From NCBI RefSeq assembly GCF_027947535.2, contig NZ_JAAGKO020000001.1, positions 248,001 through 312,000 on the forward strand: a DNA stretch of 64,000 nucleotides, read 5' to 3'. Every line of letters starts with the position of its first letter. The stretch's first letter is position 1. Source of the stretch: Streptantibioticus silvisoli (GTDB lineage Bacteria > Actinomycetota > Actinomycetes > Streptomycetales > Streptomycetaceae). The notes under the pieces were generated by a model. It made no database searches. It was not told the DNA's origin and was given only the letters and a program-made list of their open reading frames with translations. The position numbers and the translations under genes were made by a program. Shown here piece by piece: positions 31,449-40,473 of this stretch.

Positions 31449-32933
31449 GTGACCGAACCCACCGAGCCGTCGTCCTCCAAGGCGGACTTATCGGGGACCC
31501 GTGCCCTGATCGCCCTGATCCTGGCCGTCCTGTCCTACGCCCTCGCCCAGACCATGCTGGTGCCGACGGTGGGGGTGCTCCAGCGCGAACTGCACACCAC
31601 GCCGGCCGGCGCCTCCTGGGCGGTCCTCAGCTCGGCGCTGCTGGCGAGCGCGGTCCTCACCCCGCTGATCAGCCGCCTCGGCGACAGCTACGGCCGCCGC
31701 CGGGTGCTCATCGTGACCCTGGTGATCCATCTGGCCGGCTCCATCGGCGCGGCCGCCGCGTGGAACATCGGCGCCCTCATCGCGTTCCGCGCGGTGCAGG
31801 GGGCGAGCATCGCCATCCTGCCGCTCTCCCTGGGGCTGATCCGCGAGATCCTGCCGCCGCGCCGGGTGCCGTTCGGACTGGGTCTGACCTCCGGCCTGGT
31901 GGGCGGGGCGGCCGGCGTCGGGCTGGTCTGCGGCGGGCTGATCGTCGACCACGCCTCCTGGCGCTGGCTCTTCGTCGCCACCTGCGTCCTCATCCTCGCC
32001 GCGCTGTTCGCCACGATCCGCTACGTTCCGGAGAGCCGGCCCGGCCGGCGCGAGCCGCTCGACCTGGCCGGCGTCGCCCTCCTGGGCGGCTGCCTCACCA
32101 CGGTGCTGCTGGCGCTGACCGAGGGGCCGCAGTGGGGATGGACCTCCCCCGCCGTGCTCGGGATGTTCTCCGCCGCGGTCCTGCTGGGCTCGGCGTTCCT
32201 GGGACGGGAGCGGTGCGCCACCAGCCCGCTCATCGACCCCACGCTGCTGCTGGGCCGGCGCATCGTCATCGCGCACGTCGGCGCCTTCCTGCTCGGCGTC
32301 AGCCAGTTCGTCTTCTACGTGCTGATCCCCAAGCTGGCGGAGCTGCCCGCCGGGCTGCCGCCGCGAACGGCACACCTGGTGGACTACGGCTTCGGCACGA
32401 CCGTCACCGTGGCCGGTCTGATCCTGCTGCCCGGCACCCTGCTCGGGCTGCCGGCCAGTTCGGCGGTCGGGCGCGTCGAGGCCCGGCTCGGCACCGGCTC
32501 GGCGGCACCGCTGGGGTTCGCGATGAGCGCGATCGGCGGCGTGCTGCTGGCGTTCTTCTCCTCCGGCCCGTGGGAGGTGGCGTTTTGCTACGTCGTCATC
32601 GGCACCGGGTTCGGCTTCGTCATGGCCGCGCTGCCCAAGCTCATCCACGAGGTCACCCCGCCGGCCGCGGGCGCGACGGCGAACGGCATCAACACGGTCG
32701 CGCGCACGGTGGGCGGCGCGGTGGGCAGCCAACTCGGCGTCGCCATCCTCGCCTCGCACACCATCGCGGGCACCACGGTCCCGGTCTTCCCGGAGTTCCG
32801 GGCCGCCTTCTGGACGGCCGCCGGAATCGCACTCCTGGCGGCCGTGGCGACCCTGCTGAGGGCGAGGTTCCCGGCGGCGGCGACCATCGATCCCCAGCGG
32901 GCGGAACAGACCCGGGCCACGGTCAGCCGCTGA
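31449..32933 (+). CDS. MFS drug-efflux transporter, 14-TM DHA2 type
   Basis: A 494-residue membrane protein with about 14 hydrophobic helices. Motif A between helices 2 and 3 reads GDSYGRRRVLIV, and the region after helix 4 has FRAVQGASIAILPLSLGL and SGLVGGAAGVGLVCGGLIVD (motif C-like, gxxxGPxxGG group). It probably expels drugs or natural products by proton antiport. GTG start at 31449 follows AGGAAA. The divergent TetR gene should control it. It may export the product of one of the flanking clusters, but no other link is visible. Confidence 0.9.
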   Translation: MTEPTEPSSSKADLSGTRALIALILAVLSYALAQTMLVPTVGVLQRELHTTPAGASWAVLSSALLASAVLTPLISRLGDSYGRRRVLIVTLVIHLAGSIGAAAAWNIGALIAFRAVQGASIAILPLSLGLIREILPPRRVPFGLGLTSGLVGGAAGVGLVCGGLIVDHASWRWLFVATCVLILAALFATIRYVPESRPGRREPLDLAGVALLGGCLTTVLLALTEGPQWGWTSPAVLGMFSAAVLLGSAFLGRERCATSPLIDPTLLLGRRIVIAHVGAFLLGVSQFVFYVLIPKLAELPAGLPPRTAHLVDYGFGTTVTVAGLILLPGTLLGLPASSAVGRVEARLGTGSAAPLGFAMSAIGGVLLAFFSSGPWEVAFCYVVIGTGFGFVMAALPKLIHEVTPPAAGATANGINTVARTVGGAVGSQLGVAILASHTIAGTTVPVFPEFRAAFWTAAGIALLAAVATLLRARFPAAATIDPQRAEQTRATVSR

Positions 32934-33314
32934 AGCACGGGCCGGCCGGCCGACGGGCCGACCGCGCGACAGGGACGGTGTGTACGGCAGCGCCTGACGC
33001 ACCGCGTGGGACGGATCGCGCCTGACGCACCACACCTGACGGACCGTCCATGACACGTCGTGCGGGACGGCCCGGCTTGCGGAACGACCACCGCGCGGGA
33101 CCGCACCGGCCACGGAACCGGCAGCCGGCCTGCGGCGGTTGCCGGTTCCCGCGGGGCCGGCGCCGTCCCGCACGTCTACGTCAGCGAGGGGGACGCGCTG
33201 CCCCGGAAGCCGTGCGACGCCGCGCCGACGCCCCGCGGGAACGCGCTTCCGCGGGGGCCGGACGCCTTTTGAACCGCGCGCCCGGCCCCGGTACTGCCCT
33301 GCGGCGCGGACCGG
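32934..33314. other. intergenic region after the MFS gene
   Basis: These 381 bases are GC-rich and hold no gene that I can support. Short frames on both strands have no recognisable domain or ribosome site. Confidence 0.4.
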
Positions 33315-33430
33315 TCACCACGTCGCCGGCGGGATGCTCTGCTCGTACTGGAAGACGTTGTGCGGGTTGTACTTCGCCTTGATCTTGCGCAGCCAGCAGA
33401 AGATCGGCCAGTCGGAAAAACCTGCCCGCA
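33315..33430 (-). pseudogene. C-terminal remnant of a berberine-bridge-type FAD oxidase
   Basis: The minus strand encodes LRKIKAKYNPHNVFQYEQSI followed by PPATW and a stop at 33315. This is the ending typical of FAD-linked oxidases with a BBE domain (KxKYDPxNVFxxNQxIPP). Upstream the similarity stops where the 8-bp repeats begin at about 33440, so only the last 35 residues or so remain. Repeat growth or a deletion at that point has apparently removed the rest. Confidence 0.6.
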
Positions 33431-33441
33431 GTGTCGTCGGC

Positions 33442-33513
33442 ATCCAGGTATCCAGGTATCCAGTCGTTCAGGAATCCCGTCATCCCGTCATCCCGGCATG
33501 CCGGCATTCCGGT
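33442..33513. repeat. 8-bp tandem repeat, about nine units
   Basis: ATCCAGGT, ATCCAGGT, ATCCAGTC, GTTCAGGA, ATCCCGTC, ATCCCGTC, ATCCCGGC, ATGCCGGC and ATTCCGGT follow without gaps. The array abuts the truncated FAD-oxidase remnant and lies beyond the LanC-like gene's stop codon. Confidence 0.8.
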
Positions 33514-33628
33514 ATGACTTCAGTACCGGTGGCGCGGACCGCCGACTTTTCGACACCGGGGGTCACGTGGCGGACGCGCCCCTGCTGCGAACCGGCGGTA
33601 TACGTAACGATGGCCCGGGGCCGGCGAA

Positions 33629-34873
33629 CTACGACGGAACAGCCGCCGGGCGGTCGGGCCAGGTGACCGCGTAGCCCGGGTCGCGGCCGGTGCTGACGCG
33701 GGCGAAGCGGAGCAGTTCCCGGACGATGCCGGCGTTGCCCATCGCCCACCCGGGCGTGGGCTCAAGACTGCTCGGCGCGGCCCGGTACTCGACGTTCGAC
33801 CAGCAGGCGCCGTTCGCGTCCGCCGTCGTTCGGGCGAGGAGGTCCGCGACGAGGACCTGCGCGAAGTCCAGACCGTCGCCGTACTCGACTTCCCGGTCGC
33901 AGGCGAGGGCGAGCACTCCCGCGGTGCCACAGCACTGCCCGTTGTTGTCCCAGAAGCCCGGTCGCGGGCGGCGGGGGAGGCCGGAGTGGGTGACGGTGTG
34001 CCAGCAGCGGTCGGTGAGGGCCGACCACGCGGGGTCGCCCAGTACCTCGCGCAGCAACCGGAAGGTCTGGGCGTCGCCGGTCGGGCCGTTGCACCAGCCG
34101 TAGCTGTGGCGTTCGTTGCGCTCGGGCTGGTCCTGAGGGTCGGAGTGCGGAACGAGGAAGCCCTCCGGTCCGGCCTCGTCGCGCGCCACCACATCCGCCG
34201 CGCCGGCCGCCGCGAGCTCGGTCAGATCGGTGCGGTTCGCCGTGCGGCCGACCGATGCCAGCGCGTGTACGACCCCCAGCGTGCCGTGTGCCGTGTGATG
34301 CAGACGCGCGGGTCTTCCCGCGCGGGTCTCCCACACGACGCCGACCGGGGTGGTCTCCGCCGTCGTCGTGTAGGGCGTCACCGCGAGGACGGCCAGCTCG
34401 ACGTCGCCGGCGGCCAGCGCTCCGAGCGCGACGCCCGCGTTGCCGCCGAGCAGGTCGAACTGCGGACCCCAACGCGTTCCGTCGAACCGGGACCGCACGA
34501 GGTCGAGGGCGCGCGACGCGGCGGCACCGGCAGCCGCTTCGCCCAGCCGCTCGTGGACGGCACGCAGCGCGACGGCCATCCCGGTCAGCCCGAAATACAG
34601 CGAGGACAGCTCCCAGTCCTCGACCGCCGCCGCGATGCTCCGGGCCCCGCGCACCGCCGCGTCGCCGTACCGCTCGTCGCCGAAATGCCGCTCCGCCTCC
34701 AGCAGCGCCAGCACGACACCCGCAGTGCCGCTGTACAGCACCGGATTGAGGCGCTCCTCGCTCGGCCTGGTCGCCCAGGCCAGGCCGTTCCCGGTCGGGC
34801 GGGCGGTGGCCAGGAGCCACTCCAGCGCCCCGGCCGCCACGCCCTCGACATCACTGGGCCGCGGGGTGATCAC
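33629..34873 (-). CDS. LanC-like cyclase protein, stand-alone, CCG zinc type
   Basis: A 414-residue alpha-toroid protein with seven GxxG-type turns (YSGTAGVVLAL, YFGLTGMAVAL, LGGNAGVALG, AHGTLGVVHAL, WCNGPTG, CCGTAGVLALA, AMGNAGIVREL). The zinc ligands are Cys in GWCNGPTG and Cys-Cys in GQCCGTAG, where most LanC enzymes have Cys-His. The Cys-Cys form is known from LanM/LanL-type cyclases such as ProcM. No precursor peptide or dehydratase gene is near, so it is either an orphan enzyme acting on a distant substrate or a protein with another role. The GTG at 34873 has only a weak ribosome site; the frame is open further upstream but without family similarity. Confidence 0.82.
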   Translation of the reverse strand: MITPRPSDVEGVAAGALEWLLATARPTGNGLAWATRPSEERLNPVLYSGTAGVVLALLEAERHFGDERYGDAAVRGARSIAAAVEDWELSSLYFGLTGMAVALRAVHERLGEAAAGAAASRALDLVRSRFDGTRWGPQFDLLGGNAGVALGALAAGDVELAVLAVTPYTTTAETTPVGVVWETRAGRPARLHHTAHGTLGVVHALASVGRTANRTDLTELAAAGAADVVARDEAGPEGFLVPHSDPQDQPERNERHSYGWCNGPTGDAQTFRLLREVLGDPAWSALTDRCWHTVTHSGLPRRPRPGFWDNNGQCCGTAGVLALACDREVEYGDGLDFAQVLVADLLARTTADANGACWSNVEYRAAPSSLEPTPGWAMGNAGIVRELLRFARVSTGRDPGYAVTWPDRPAAVPS

Positions 34874-35302
34874 GACGGCAGTCTCACATGCCGTGACGGG
34901 GAAGCAGAAGTCCCGGTGGACCGCTCCGTTGAACGACCCCGTCGGACTGCCGCGTTGGACGGCCGCGTTCGGCAGGAGGGCAGCCGGCAGCGGGCAGACA
35001 CGCGACGCCGTTCCCCCGCCGGCGCGTCCACGTCCTGGCCAGGGTGCCACGGCTTCGGCCGCAGCACGGCGGAATCCAGCGGTGGTGCCGAGGACGAGCC
35101 CCCGGTGCGGGCTGCGCCGGGGGAGCACACCCGGCCGGGCCCGACCACCGCCACGCGTCCCGGGGCCGGCCGGGGGCCGCGCTGTGCTGCGACCGGCCGC
35201 GGGACCCGGCCGTAATTCGGTTGACCGGGCCGCGCGTCGGCGCTGCACTGTGCCGGGGCACCGCGAGCCGTGGTGCCCGCAACGGGAGAGGCAGCGGCAG
35301 CG
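34874..35302. other. divergent promoter region, no gene seen
   Basis: 429 bases between the LanC-like and Eis-like genes contain no supported gene. In particular, no small Ser/Thr/Cys-rich peptide that could serve as a lanthipeptide precursor was found on either strand. Confidence 0.4.
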
Positions 35303-36583
35303 ATGGAGATCCGTCCCACGACCGACCAGGACCTCGAACTCTTCGTCGACACCGTCTTCGCCGCGTTCGGGCGCTTCCGGGAATCACCGGCCGAGGGCGA
35401 CGGGCTCTTGTGGTCGGCGTACGAAATGGACCGCAACCTGTTCGCCGTGACCGCGGACGGGCGGCCCGTCGGCACCGCCGGCGCGTACTCCTTCGAGCTC
35501 ACCCTGCCCGGCGGGGTCCTCCTCCCGGTCACCGGGGTGACCGCCGTCGGCGTCCTGCCCTCGCACCGGCGCCGGGGCGTGGCGAGCGCGATGATGCGGC
35601 ACCAGCTCACCGCACTGCGGGCCCGCGGGGAGTTCCTCTGCGTCCTGCTGGCCTCCGAGGCGCCGATCTACGGCAGGTTCGGCTACGGCCTTGCGACCTG
35701 CACGCGGCAGCTGACCGTGCCGCGCCACCGGGCGGCCTTCGCCGTTCCCCGGGCCCGCGGAACGGCCGACGCCCCGACGGCAGGCCCGGACACCGGCACG
35801 GATACCGGTTCGTTCACCGGCTCGGACAGCGGCTCGGACGGTGGCTCGGTCGAGGTGCTGCGGCGTGCCGAGTGCGGCGAGATCATGGAAGAGGTCTACG
35901 ACCGGTACCGGCGCGCACAGCCCGGCGCGGTGTCCCGGCCGCACCGCTGGTGGGCCTCGGGCGCGGGGCAGCCCCCGGTCTCCCGGGCGCCGCGTTACAT
36001 CGCCGTCCACCGGGACGCCGACGGCGTCCCGGACGGCTACGCCAGCTACTCGCTCGGCGAGTCCGACACCTTGACGGTCGACGAGACCATCGCCACCGAC
36101 GACACGGTCTTCACGGCCCTGGCCCGGCTGGTGCTCGGCCACGACCTGGTCGGCCGGGTCGTGTTCAAGCACTTCCCGCCCGGGCACCCGCTGCGCTGGC
36201 AGCTCGCCGACTTCAACGCGGGCCAGCTGGGCAGCGACGAGGACTGGCTCTGGGTGCGGCTGCTGGACGTCCCGCGTGCGCTGACCGCGCGCGGCTGGTT
36301 CACGGACGGCGAACTCGTCCTCGACGTCGACGACCCGTTCCTCGGCGAGCACGGCCGCTACCTGCTGACCGTCCGGGACGGCAGGGCCGACTGCGTCCCG
36401 ACGGACCGGGAGCCCGACCTGTCCCTGGACGTGCGCGACCTGGGCTCGGTCTACCTCGGCGGCACCGCACCGAGCACGCTCGTACGCGCCGGACACATCC
36501 GGGCCCACCACCCGGGCGCGGTGACCGTCGCCGACGCCCTCTTCCGCGCCGAGCGCTCCCCGCACTGCCTGCACTGGTTCTGA
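35303..36583 (+). CDS. Eis-type GNAT N-acetyltransferase
   Basis: A 426-residue protein of the Eis (enhanced intracellular survival) group: GNAT domain with the acetyl-CoA loop VGVLPSHRRRGVASAMM, a second degenerate GNAT region, and a C-terminal sterol-carrier-like domain ending in HCLHWF. The terminal carboxylate acts as base in this family, so the ending is expected. A Thr/Gly/Ser/Asp-rich insert (about residue 160-180, GSFTGSDSGSDGGS) is unusual. Eis proteins acetylate aminoglycosides, peptides or polyamines at several amines. ATG at 35303 follows GGGAGAGG. The neighbouring genes do not indicate a substrate. Confidence 0.88.
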   Translation: MEIRPTTDQDLELFVDTVFAAFGRFRESPAEGDGLLWSAYEMDRNLFAVTADGRPVGTAGAYSFELTLPGGVLLPVTGVTAVGVLPSHRRRGVASAMMRHQLTALRARGEFLCVLLASEAPIYGRFGYGLATCTRQLTVPRHRAAFAVPRARGTADAPTAGPDTGTDTGSFTGSDSGSDGGSVEVLRRAECGEIMEEVYDRYRRAQPGAVSRPHRWWASGAGQPPVSRAPRYIAVHRDADGVPDGYASYSLGESDTLTVDETIATDDTVFTALARLVLGHDLVGRVVFKHFPPGHPLRWQLADFNAGQLGSDEDWLWVRLLDVPRALTARGWFTDGELVLDVDDPFLGEHGRYLLTVRDGRADCVPTDREPDLSLDVRDLGSVYLGGTAPSTLVRAGHIRAHHPGAVTVADALFRAERSPHCLHWF

Positions 36584-36601
36584 CCGCCCGCCGGCGGTGC
36601 G

Positions 36602-37087
36602 CTACTCACCCCGGTAGGCGCGTTGCAGCTCCGCGATGTCGAGCTTGCCCATGCCCATGAGCTGCCGCATGGCGCGCGCGGTGGCCGCCGGGTCGTCGCC
36701 GGTCAGGAGCTGCGGCAGCACGGCGGGCACGACCTGCCAGGACACCCCGAAGCGGTCCTTGACCCAGCCGCACTGCGACTCCTGGCCGCCGTCCTCGGTC
36801 AGCCGTTGCCAGTAGTGGTCCACCTCGGCCTGGTCGGCGCAGTGGATCTGGAACGAGATCGCCTCGTCGAAGGTGAACTGCGGCCCGCCGTTGAGCGCCA
36901 CGAACCGCTGCCCGTTGGCGGTGAACTCCGCGGTCAGCACACTGCCGGGCTCGCCGGGCCCGCCCTCGGCCCACCGGGTCACCCGGCCACGTGCGGAGTC
37001 GCGGAACACCGACAGGTAGTAGTCCACCGCCTGCTCGGCCTGCCCGTCGAACCACAGGCAGACGGTGAAGCCACCGCTGTTCGTCAT
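36602..37087 (-). CDS. VOC-superfamily (PhnB/3-demethylubiquinone-methyltransferase-like) protein
   Basis: A 161-residue paired beta-alpha-beta-beta-beta protein. It has FTVCLWFDGQAEQAVDYYLS at the start, LNGGPQFTFDEAISFQIHCA, YWQRLTEDGGQESQCGWVKD, and FGVSWQVVP at the second half, matching the PhnB-like VOC group. Functions in this group range from antibiotic binding to glyoxalase-type catalysis; most members are uncharacterised. Two ATGs stand together; the second (37087) has the better distance to GGAGG. It is divergent from the aldo/keto reductase across 372 bases that hold inverted repeats. Confidence 0.85.
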   Translation of the reverse strand: MTNSGGFTVCLWFDGQAEQAVDYYLSVFRDSARGRVTRWAEGGPGEPGSVLTAEFTANGQRFVALNGGPQFTFDEAISFQIHCADQAEVDHYWQRLTEDGGQESQCGWVKDRFGVSWQVVPAVLPQLLTGDDPAATARAMRQLMGMGKLDIAELQRAYRGE

Positions 37088-37336
37088 CATGTCCTCCGTC
37101 GTCGTACGGGATGCGGCGTCCGGTGCCCGGGCGCCCCGCGGCCGGCCTCTTCCCGCTGCGACCGATCCTCCGCCCGGAGGCCCAGCGGTGCGGGCAGTAC
37201 CCGCCGCTCGCGCCCGGACAATCCCCCGAATGGGTTGCCCTGTCCGGCGGACCGCGGGCGGCCGGGTGAGCTGCGGACGGCGGCTTCGGGAACGGGTACG
37301 CACAACGGTACGCATCCGCGCGGGGGAGACTTGCTT

Positions 37337-37387
37337 GCGGAGTCGGCTCCGCTTAGGCTGGCCGATCAAACGGACCCTGCTCCGTTT
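37337..37387. promoter_or_regulatory. two inverted repeats upstream of the aldo/keto reductase
   Basis: GCGGAG-TCGG-CTCCGC (37337-37352) and AAACGGA-CCCTGC-TCCGTTT (37368-37387) lie 16 bases apart in a locally AT-richer stretch, about 75-120 bases before the reductase start. The second has 7-bp perfect arms and is the size of a dimeric repressor site. The controlling protein is unknown. Confidence 0.5.
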
Positions 37388-37459
37388 ATTGTGAGCGGTG
37401 GCAGCCGGCCGCCGGCTGCCCCCTCGCACCGCCGCGATCACGGAAGGACCGCCCACGTC

Positions 37460-38509
37460 ATGCGGTATCGCACGCTGGGTAGTACAGGAGTCCAGGTCAG
37501 CTCGCTGTGCCTGGGCGCGATGATGTTCGGGGAGTGGGGGAACCCCGATCACGACGACTCGATCGGCATCATCCGCACGGCGCTCGACGCGGGCGTCAAC
37601 ATCATCGACACGGCCGACGTGTACTCGGGTGGTGAATCGGAACTCATCGTCGGCAAGGCCATCGCCGGACGCCGCGACGACGTCGTCCTGGCGACGAAGG
37701 TGTCGAGCCCGATGGGCCCCGGCCCCAACCAACGGGGTGCCTCGCGGCGTTGGATCGTCCGGGCCTGCGAGGAGAGCCTGCGCCGCCTGGGCACCGATCA
37801 CATCGACCTGTACCAGGTGCACCGGCCCGATCCCGAGACCGACATCGACGAGACCTTGGGTGCGCTCTCCGACCTCGTGCACGCGGGAAAGATCCGCTAC
37901 GCGGGCTCCTCGACCTTCGCCCCCTCGGCGATCGTGCAGGCCCAGTGGACGGCCGAACGGCGGCGGCGCGAGCGCTTCGTGTGCGAACAACCGCCCTACT
38001 CCCTGCTGGTCCGGGGCGTCGAGGCCGACGTGCTGCCCACCTGCGAGACGTACCGCATGGGGGTGCTCGCGTGGAGCCCGCTGGCCGGCGGCTGGCTGTC
38101 CGGCCGCTGGCACCGCGACGCGGCCGACCTGTCCAGCCACCGCACGCGGACGATGCCGTTCCGCACCACGCTCTCCCACTACGACCTGGACGTACCGGGC
38201 AACCAGGCCAAGCTCGACGCCGCCACCGAACTCGCCGGCGTCGCCGGGGAAGCGGGCCTGACGCTGATCCAGCTGGCGCTGGCGTTCGTCACCACGCACC
38301 CCGCGGTCACCGCGGCCATCATCGGCCCGCGCACCGGCGCCCATCTGCGCGACCAGTTGAGCGCCGCGGACGTCGTCCTGGAACCCGCCGTGCTGGACCG
38401 GATCGACCGCATCGTGGCGCCCGGCACCAACCTCAACCCCGACGACGCGGGTTACGGCGCCGCCACCCTGGCTGATCCGAAACGCCGCCGCCGCGCCGCC
38501 GATCGGTGA
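37460..38509 (+). CDS. aldo/keto reductase
   Basis: A 349-residue TIM-barrel NADPH enzyme. The catalytic tetrad is visible: Asp and Tyr in DTADVYSGGESE, Lys in VLATKVSS, and His in YQVHRPDP. The C-terminal AIIGPRTGAHLRDQL forms the cofactor-binding loop. The group (YajO/AKR11-12-like) reduces small aldehydes and ketones; the physiological substrate is unclear. ATG at 37460 follows GGAAGGACC. A single gene with its own putative operators, so it is likely an inducible detoxification enzyme rather than part of a cluster. Confidence 0.9.
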   Translation: MRYRTLGSTGVQVSSLCLGAMMFGEWGNPDHDDSIGIIRTALDAGVNIIDTADVYSGGESELIVGKAIAGRRDDVVLATKVSSPMGPGPNQRGASRRWIVRACEESLRRLGTDHIDLYQVHRPDPETDIDETLGALSDLVHAGKIRYAGSSTFAPSAIVQAQWTAERRRRERFVCEQPPYSLLVRGVEADVLPTCETYRMGVLAWSPLAGGWLSGRWHRDAADLSSHRTRTMPFRTTLSHYDLDVPGNQAKLDAATELAGVAGEAGLTLIQLALAFVTTHPAVTAAIIGPRTGAHLRDQLSAADVVLEPAVLDRIDRIVAPGTNLNPDDAGYGAATLADPKRRRRAADR

Positions 38510-38605
38510 ACGGCGCCCGTCCGCGCCGGCGCCGGCGCCGGTGGTTTGACGGGCGGTGCCCGCGGCTCCGACCGGGCCCGGCCGGCGGTAGCCGAGCCGC
38601 GTTGA

Positions 38606-39184
38606 TCAGCCCAGCGACGCGGTCGCCGCGCGCAGGTCCTCCAGGGCTGCCAGTGCGTGTGGCGCGAGCCCTTCCGCGTCGTCGCGATCGCTTTCGGACC
38701 ATCGGGCGTAACCCCGCTTGAACGCGAGGACGCCCAGTTCGCCCGCGAGGTGCGCGGTCGGCTCGGGGACGCCGCGGGTGATGAGCGCGGCCGTCATGGC
38801 CGCCGCGAGGCCGACGCTCTTGAGGGCGTCGCGCTCCTGGAGTTCGGTGCTGGCCGCCACGGCTGCCGCGAGGCGGGGGCCGAGTTCGCGGTTCGCCGGC
38901 CCCATGGCGCTCGACGCGCGTTCGAGGCCGGCGGCCACCGCCTGAAGCGGGCTGGCGTTCGCGGGCGCCTCGGCGATGCCGTCGGCGAGCAGCCTGCTGA
39001 GCGTCTCCTGGCCGGCGACCAGGAGCTCGCGCTTGTCGGAGAAGTGCCGGAAGAAGGTGCTCTTGGTGACGCCGGCGCGCTCGGCGATCTGCGTCACCGT
39101 GGTGGCGTCGTACCCCTGCTCGGTGAACAGGTCGACCGCCGCCACGACGAGTCGCTGGGTCGCCCCCGATTGCCATCTGGCCAT
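38606..39184 (-). CDS. TetR-family transcriptional repressor
   Basis: A 192-residue TetR protein with the DNA-binding head TVTQIAERAGVTKSTFFRHF and the following DKRELLVAGQETL helix, then a Leu/Ala-rich ligand domain. Its ATG at 39184 is 88 bases from the start of the divergent SDR gene, and two GGGAC-containing palindromes lie between them, so it very probably represses both genes. This is the common layout of a repressor controlling a small-molecule reductase. Confidence 0.9.
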   Translation of the reverse strand: MARWQSGATQRLVVAAVDLFTEQGYDATTVTQIAERAGVTKSTFFRHFSDKRELLVAGQETLSRLLADGIAEAPANASPLQAVAAGLERASSAMGPANRELGPRLAAAVAASTELQERDALKSVGLAAAMTAALITRGVPEPTAHLAGELGVLAFKRGYARWSESDRDDAEGLAPHALAALEDLRAATASLG

Positions 39185-39202
39185 GGGATCAGGATAAGCG
39201 AT

Positions 39203-39257
39203 GGGACACCTGTCCCGTCACCGTGTAACGTCAGTGATGGGACAATGGTCCCATCAC
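39203..39257. promoter_or_regulatory. paired TetR operators
   Basis: GGGACA-CC-TGTCCC (39203-39216) and GTGATGGGAC-AATG-GTCCCATCAC (39234-39257) share the ATGGGAC half-site. The second has perfect 10-bp arms. They sit between the divergent TetR and SDR genes, 14 bases before the SDR ATG, so binding would block both promoters. Confidence 0.75.
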
Positions 39258-39272
39258 TCTTCGGGAGCGCTC

Positions 39273-40154
39273 ATGCATGTCTTCATCACCGGTGGTACCG
39301 GCACCATCGGCTCCGCCGTCGTCGCCGAACTGCTCGGCAACGGCCACACCGTTCTCGCCCTGGCCCGCTCGGACGGCTCCGCGCGGGCCCTGGAGGGCGC
39401 CGGTGCCGAAGTGCTGCGCGGAGATCTGGCAGACCTCGGCGCCCTGCGGTCCGGCGCCGCGCGCTGCGACGGCGTGATCAGTCTGGCGTTCGGACGCGAC
39501 TACAGCAGTCCGGACGCGCTGGCGCGGGCCATCGCCGAGGAGGGCGACGCCCTCGCCACGCTGGGGCGGGAACTCATCGGGAGCGACCGCCCGATCGTCA
39601 CGGTCTCGGGCACGCCCTGGGTGCCGGGACGCGCCTCCACCGAGGCCGATCCGCTGCCCACCGACGGACCGGTGGGCGGGCGGGGCCGTTCGGTCAACGC
39701 GCTGCTGGATCTGACTTCGCAAGGGGTGCGCAGCGCGGCGGTCCGCATGCCGCGCACGGTCCACCACCAGGGCCGAGGCGGATTCGCCGGCCTGCTGGTG
39801 GACGCGGCACGCCGTACCGGGGTGGCCGGCTACCCGGGCGACGGCGCCCAGCGCTGGCCGGCCGTGCACGCCCTCGACGCGGCGGTCCTGTTCCGGCTGG
39901 TCCTCGAGTCGGCGCCGGCCGGGACAGCCTGGCACGCCGTCGCCGACGAGGGCGACGCGGTGCGGGACATCGCGACGGTCATCGGCCGGCGGCTGGGGCT
40001 GCCGGTGGAGACGGTGCCGGAGGAGACCTTCGGCCCGTTCGGCCCGATCTTCGCCATGGACCAGCCGGCGTCCAGCGCCCACACCCGCGATGCCCTCGGG
40101 TGGCAGCCGACGCACCCTGGCCTCCTTGAGGACCTGGAGAACGTTCAGCCCTGA
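39273..40154 (+). CDS. NAD(P)-binding SDR/NmrA-like oxidoreductase
   Basis: A 293-residue Rossmann protein with the N-terminal FITGGTGTIGSAVVAELLGN (GxxGxxG) and a C-terminal region HALDAAVLFRLVLE that fits the extended/atypical SDR group. The usual YxxxK pair is not evident, as in NmrA-like members, so it may be a redox sensor or an epimerase-like enzyme. ATG 39273 follows GGGAGC. It is the target gene of the divergent TetR, with operators in the shared promoter. Confidence 0.85.
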   Translation: MHVFITGGTGTIGSAVVAELLGNGHTVLALARSDGSARALEGAGAEVLRGDLADLGALRSGAARCDGVISLAFGRDYSSPDALARAIAEEGDALATLGRELIGSDRPIVTVSGTPWVPGRASTEADPLPTDGPVGGRGRSVNALLDLTSQGVRSAAVRMPRTVHHQGRGGFAGLLVDAARRTGVAGYPGDGAQRWPAVHALDAAVLFRLVLESAPAGTAWHAVADEGDAVRDIATVIGRRLGLPVETVPEETFGPFGPIFAMDQPASSAHTRDALGWQPTHPGLLEDLENVQP

Positions 40155-40473
40155 CGCACGCCGATGGCAGCACACCGCCCACGCGAGGGGGACCGCCCGG
40201 CGCCGGGCCGATGGGTGTCGACCGTGCCGATCACCGCATCGTGGTCGTAGCGCCCCTCGGGCCATCCCCTCCCCGGGCCCGGTCCGCCAGGCCGTGGTCG
40301 CCGTCCCCCTGCCCGGGCCGTCGCCGTCGTCCCTACGGCCCACGAGGACGCCGACACGTCGCGGCTCCGCCGGTGGCCGACTCGCCCGCCGGCGGGGGCG
40401 GTGGCCGCGTCGAGCACGCGTACCTGCCGTGGGCGGTGCTGCCGAACGGCGTGGTGTGCGGGCGTGTGAAGCG
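40155..40473. other. intergenic region, no gene seen
   Basis: 319 GC-rich bases between two convergent genes. I see no gene, repeat array or obvious terminator; the frames crossing it are low-complexity shadows. Confidence 0.4.

Noticed and set aside
31488-33173. 561-codon minus-strand frame opposite the MFS gene
   Set aside because: Composition is Arg/Gly/Gln-rich with no domain, and the plus strand encodes a clear 14-helix transporter.
34874-35302. Possible lanthipeptide precursor next to the LanC-like gene
   Set aside because: No small frame with a leader and a Ser/Thr/Cys-rich core and a ribosome site was found.
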